Shown here: one piece after another, positions 60,398 through 64,000 of the stretch
Layout of the letters: each line of letters opens with the position of its first letter
Numbering within the stretch: position 1 is the stretch's first letter
Assembly: GCA_029224185.1 (NCBI GenBank)
Contig: CM055200.1
Span: 11,523,170 to 11,587,169, forward strand
Length of the DNA: 64,000 bases
Direction: 5' to 3'
From: Karalla daura
Lineage: Eukaryota > Chordata > Actinopteri > Chaetodontiformes > Leiognathidae
Notes under the pieces: generated by a model
Told to the model about the DNA's origin: nothing
The model's database searches: none
The model's input: the letters and a program-made list of their open reading frames with translations, nothing else
Position numbers and translations under genes: made by a program

Positions 60398-62669
60398 ACT
60401 GCAGATCTTCATGAAGAATAAGAAAATGTTGTTGCCAGATGAAAGTGAAATGTGTTTTGACTGACTGCTTCAAGCCACATGCGACTTTTAACTTTGAAAT
60501 CGGTGTCATAGGTAATTACTACCATTGTTCAACATGTGTTATAGTTGCTAACAAAGGGCTGCACCCAACAGAGTTCACTAACCCCCTGACTGTACAAAAC
60601 CAAAAACTTTATTACTCTGAGTTTATTAAATATTATCGTTATCCATTATTTTTATTCCTTTTGTTTCTCCCTCTTTCAGTAGTTTAGATGCAAAGGTATT
60701 TACTCAAGTAGTGTGTAGAGTTGAACAAAAGCAAAGTTGCCAGCTAAGCTCCGAAGCCATCAACAGTGGACGCCCCTTGAATCAGTGCGTTTTCAGACTC
60801 CAGATATGCACTTACAGCATTCTAGATGCGTTTTGACAAGTGCCAGGCCACTACTGCAGACACGCAATCAAAGCTGGATAATATGTTTAAGTGCCCGACA
60901 CGGACACGTCCAGTCTTTGTTTACAGTGCCACCTTGAATCTGCAGTCATTGGACTGTCAGTAGCTGAGGCCCGAGCAGAGATTTCTTTGATGCCACAGCT
61001 GTGTAAAATCTCTCGCGCTACACATTCAGTTGTGTCAGAGCAGCGGGGCCTTTGTTTTTGGCATGAATTAGAAGATCCTGTTAAGGTATAGGCGCTCCTC
61101 TGCCACCTAGGTAGTGATTCATACTCTGTTTAAAAAATCAACCCCCCCAGCCTAAGCCATCTGGCTGACTTAAGTGCTCGTGCTTGTGCAAAGGCTTGCG
61201 CCCCAGCTCTGCTGCTTTCTCAGCGTGTGAGAGCAAAACGACTCCTCAGGCAGTAACTCGAGCGAGCCCGAGACGACCTGAGACCTGATCGGCACAAAGT
61301 CATCGTCCCGGGCCAAAAGGCTCATTGTGACGCTTGCATTAAGTCGACAGCCGCGCCCCCCTGCTGTGTTTTTATCGAATCCGACGATGTACAGAATCGA
61401 GCCTGAACATTTGTGAAAGGAGCAGGCGAGCATGAGGATAGAGTGTGTAGTGTAACGTAATTCTGCTGCTTGAAATAACCCCCGTTTTCATGGATCGACA
61501 GGCTGCATACTAAAGCTTGAACGCACAAACTGAATGATTCCTAGTGGCAGGACAGGTTCCCAGTGACTCTGACATTGGCAGCACACGGTGTCCGCTGACC
61601 CCCACGTTCGATGTTTGAACAGCGCGTCCCCACCGAAGCGATGCAGTCCCTCCAACACCCCCCCCCCCCGGCACCGCAGGAGGTGTCGCACTCGGCGTGA
61701 AGCTCTAATGTGTTGTTTTTGAAGTGCGCGGGCTCGGATTGACTTTCGTTTAAGGGAAACTAGTAAAGCATGACACACTGTGCTATTGTGCCTTTGATCA
61801 CTGTTGCACATATACATTTAAAGCATATTCTCACGTTTAGTCTTACTTTAGACTGTGTTCTTTCAGTTTTTGCTTTTCTACATGTACCCTCCCCAGTGCC
61901 CAACAGTTTCTCCAGCTAACCCGGCACTCCCGGAGTGTGTTACTTGTCACCCCCCCCCCTCATCTGTTGGTCTAAAATGGCACCAACTGTTATCTTTCTC
62001 CAGCAGGGAGTGGTGTTCTGTTTTCTCCACCTCACCTCATTCCTGTAGAGAGACAAAGGCTGAACCTCAACACTGTTCATTTTCTGTTTTTGGATCTTTG
62101 TTTGTCTTTTAGAAATTGTTTTTGTATTATTTTTCTCTTGCTTAGAGAGTAGGAACTTAATACGTCAAGAAAAAAAAAACCCTAAAATATACTACTTAAC
62201 TGCTCCCTAAATGGAGTTATTTTTATCTCAGGTTCCACTGACAAAGCATCCCAAAAGGCTCTTGAGACATGGCCGTGGATTCATGTTACAATACAAGTAA
62301 AATGTACTGAAAAACACGTCTGCTCTGGTGTCTTGTTCTTCAAACGTCTGCAATCACACAGAAACATCTTCTCAGACAGAAACCTCTTTTCTTTTTCTAT
62401 CACTGAATCTGGACGCGATGAGTCGCTAGCCCTGCCTCAGTTACAATGGCCCAGCAGCCTCTCACACTCAGCAACTGTCAAAAGTGTATCGTGATGTGTT
62501 TATGCATGTAGTGCATGGCTGGGTGTGCCTCTAATTCTCACTACGGTTTACCCAGTGTCGGTAGAGGTGCATTCAGCAACCAGCAGAGGGAGGCACCACT
62601 CCAGGGACTTCACACTGTTGGTCTCAGGAACAAACCAACAAACCCCTATTCCATCCCTATAGACTAAGT

Positions 62670-62780
62670 TGCAAGTTTATTAGGTACATCTAACTAGAGG
62701 CAGTAGATCCAGTACAACGACAACAGATCCTGTTATGGATGGAGTATCCATAGAGCTGTGTTATCAGAGACGTGCATATC
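62670..62780 (+). mobile_element. Possible DNA-transposon end (TTTATTAGGTACA-type)
   Basis: AAGTTTATTAGGTACATC resembles the TTTATTAGGTACACC-type ends scattered through fish genomes, followed by AGTAGATCCAGTACAACG. No open reading frame belongs to it. The identification is from memory. Confidence 0.35.
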
Positions 62781-63189
62781 TAAATCCCATCTAAAGACTA
62801 AAAAGCATCTCCCGTTGATTGAAATTGGATGGACACACTGTTAGTTACACGCTGAGCAACTTAATCTAATCTGAACTACAGCCACCAAAAAATGATCGAC
62901 AACTCTGCAACAGTTTCAACATCGTAAAGTTTATTGGCACATTAACGTACAGACATAAATACCAATGTATAAGGCCAGCTTTATCCTCCAGCGAAAATCG
63001 TTAACTGTCATTAACGACAAGTCTGTGCAAGGATCAGCAGAAACCGGTTGCCACGCTAATTTCCCTGCACGCATTCATGTTATCACACCGCCTTTTCCTG
63101 GTATAGATCGACATCAAAAGGCTACATTACAAGTCACAAACCATCAATCATCATATGAATGTACTAAACTGGAGTGACAGTGGCTTTGC

Positions 63190-63757
63190 AGTCACAGTCA
63201 CCCTGTGTCTGTGTGGGGTTCTCTCCAGTTCACCCCACAGTCCAAAACAAACACAACATGCACATCCAGGTTGATAGGAGACTCTATGTTAACCTTGGCT
63301 AGGTGTAAGAGAGAAACTATGTTCTAGAGAGCAATGGTGTGTACGTCCTGCAGATTGACCAGACAGACTGCGGGTGACCTGTCCAGGGTGTATTACCTGC
63401 CTTCAACCTTTGTGTGCTGGAGACTGGCTCCATCCGACCCCTGTGACTCCCGTTATCGTTGCTTACAAAGCAGTTAAGATGGATGGATGGATGTATTAAA
63501 CTGCTGACTGTAGCACGAAAGCGCTTGAAGAGGCTTTGTATCCAGAAAAAACTAAAAACACATGTTTGATAATCAGCAAAACAAACTCATTGTGAGGGCA
63601 CTGTGGCAAATCCAGTCAAATCCACCACATCTTCCAACCACTTATTGGAAACGAGTAAGAATGGAGAGTGGTTACAAATTTAGTCCGTAACTCATGTAAA
63701 ATATTGAAATGCAATACAGCTAAATTATGAGAGATTTGCAGGCAGAGACTGGGTGAC
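63190..63757 (+). mobile_element. Dispersed repeat (plus orientation), second copy with shared flank
   Basis: It contains CTGTGTCTGTGTGGGGTTC, CCCCACAGTCCAAAAC, GGTTGATAGGAGACTC, GGTGACCTGTCCAGGGTG and a GATGGATGGATGG tail at 63479-63492. This is the best preserved copy in the window. 63479-63757 then parallels 53158-53470. Confidence 0.7.
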
Positions 63758-63942
63758 TGCGAAGCACCACAGATTCCTAGCAGCTCACGTGTGATTCAAA
63801 TATCCCAGTCCTGCTGTTGCTTTGGGAAATTCAGCAACTTACCATCAGCACACACACTGCAAGGTGGAAGGGATAACCACCGCCTCACCTCTGGTTAAGT
63901 TTGTTCCTTTTACAAGCTTGCTCAGATTTCTGAGGGCTGACG

Positions 63943-63985
63943 TGCACTCACACACACACGCACACACACATGCACACACACGTAT
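63943..63985 (+). repeat. (AC)n-rich tract
   Basis: Interrupted AC repeat near the right edge of the window. Confidence 0.8.
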
Positions 63986-64000
63986 GCACACAATCGCTCT

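Larger units (their letters stand above)
59773..60415 (+). other. memo1: memo1 3' UTR (inferred)
   Basis: This runs from the stop codon to just past AATAAA at 60392-60397. It contains C-runs and a long CT repeat, then a T-run near 60170. Longer UTR forms cannot be excluded. Confidence 0.55.
60416..64000. other. Intergenic right end
   Basis: About 3.6 kb downstream of memo1 with no recognisable exon on either strand. It holds C-runs (61140, 61660, 61950), a possible transposon remnant at 62670-62780, a dispersed repeat at 63190-63757 and an AC microsatellite at 63943-63985. Confidence 0.55.

Overview
This window is from a ray-finned fish, most likely a teleost with a fairly compact genome. 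The protein-coding exons are vertebrate and closely match known human proteins. Introns are mostly short, fish-type SINE remnants are present, and simple repeats (CT, AC, TATG, CCCT) are abundant. There is no prokaryotic operon structure, CRISPR array or rRNA. I found five multi-exon genes and reconstructed each by following reading phase across splice sites.

Layout: (1) 275-6429 (+) is the 3' part of striatin (strn), 13 exons covering the linker and the WD40 propeller; the 5' exons lie left of the window. (2) 9438-22432 (-) is a complete vitrin gene (vit), 18 exons: signal peptide, LCCL domain, Thr/Pro-rich linker and two vWA domains. The two genes converge tail-to-tail, which is the arrangement I recall for human STRN and VIT on 2p22. 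This supports strn/vit over the paralogous pair strn3/coch. (3) 29374-34715 (-) is a complete six-exon opsin of the Opn5 (neuropsin-related) group. It has the retinal-binding Lys but lacks the acidic residue of the E/DRY motif and carries Asp at both candidate counterion positions. (4) 48308-51361 (-) is spastin (spast), 16 exons. Its start codon has an in-frame stop close upstream, so this exon encodes only a short form without the N-terminal membrane hairpin. One intron appears to use a GC donor. (5) 55238-59772 (+) is memo1, 9 exons, 297 aa, with residue numbering matching human MEMO1. It is divergent from spast, and a CRE and two CCAAT boxes lie about 0.4 kb upstream of its start.

The gaps between genes (about 7 kb from vit to the opsin, 13 kb from the opsin to spast, 3.9 kb from spast to memo1, and 4 kb at the right end) contain no gene I recognise. 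They hold microsatellites, SINE and other dispersed-repeat remnants, a repeat duplicated on both sides of memo1, and a few clean inverted repeats.

The genes do not form a pathway. Striatin is a scaffold of the STRIPAK phosphatase-kinase complex, vitrin is an extracellular matrix protein, the opsin is a light-sensing GPCR, spastin severs microtubules, and Memo1 is a metal-binding redox and signalling protein. The window is informative mainly for synteny, for the unusual opsin, and for splicing and start-site details in vit and spast. I saw no convincing novel multi-gene system.
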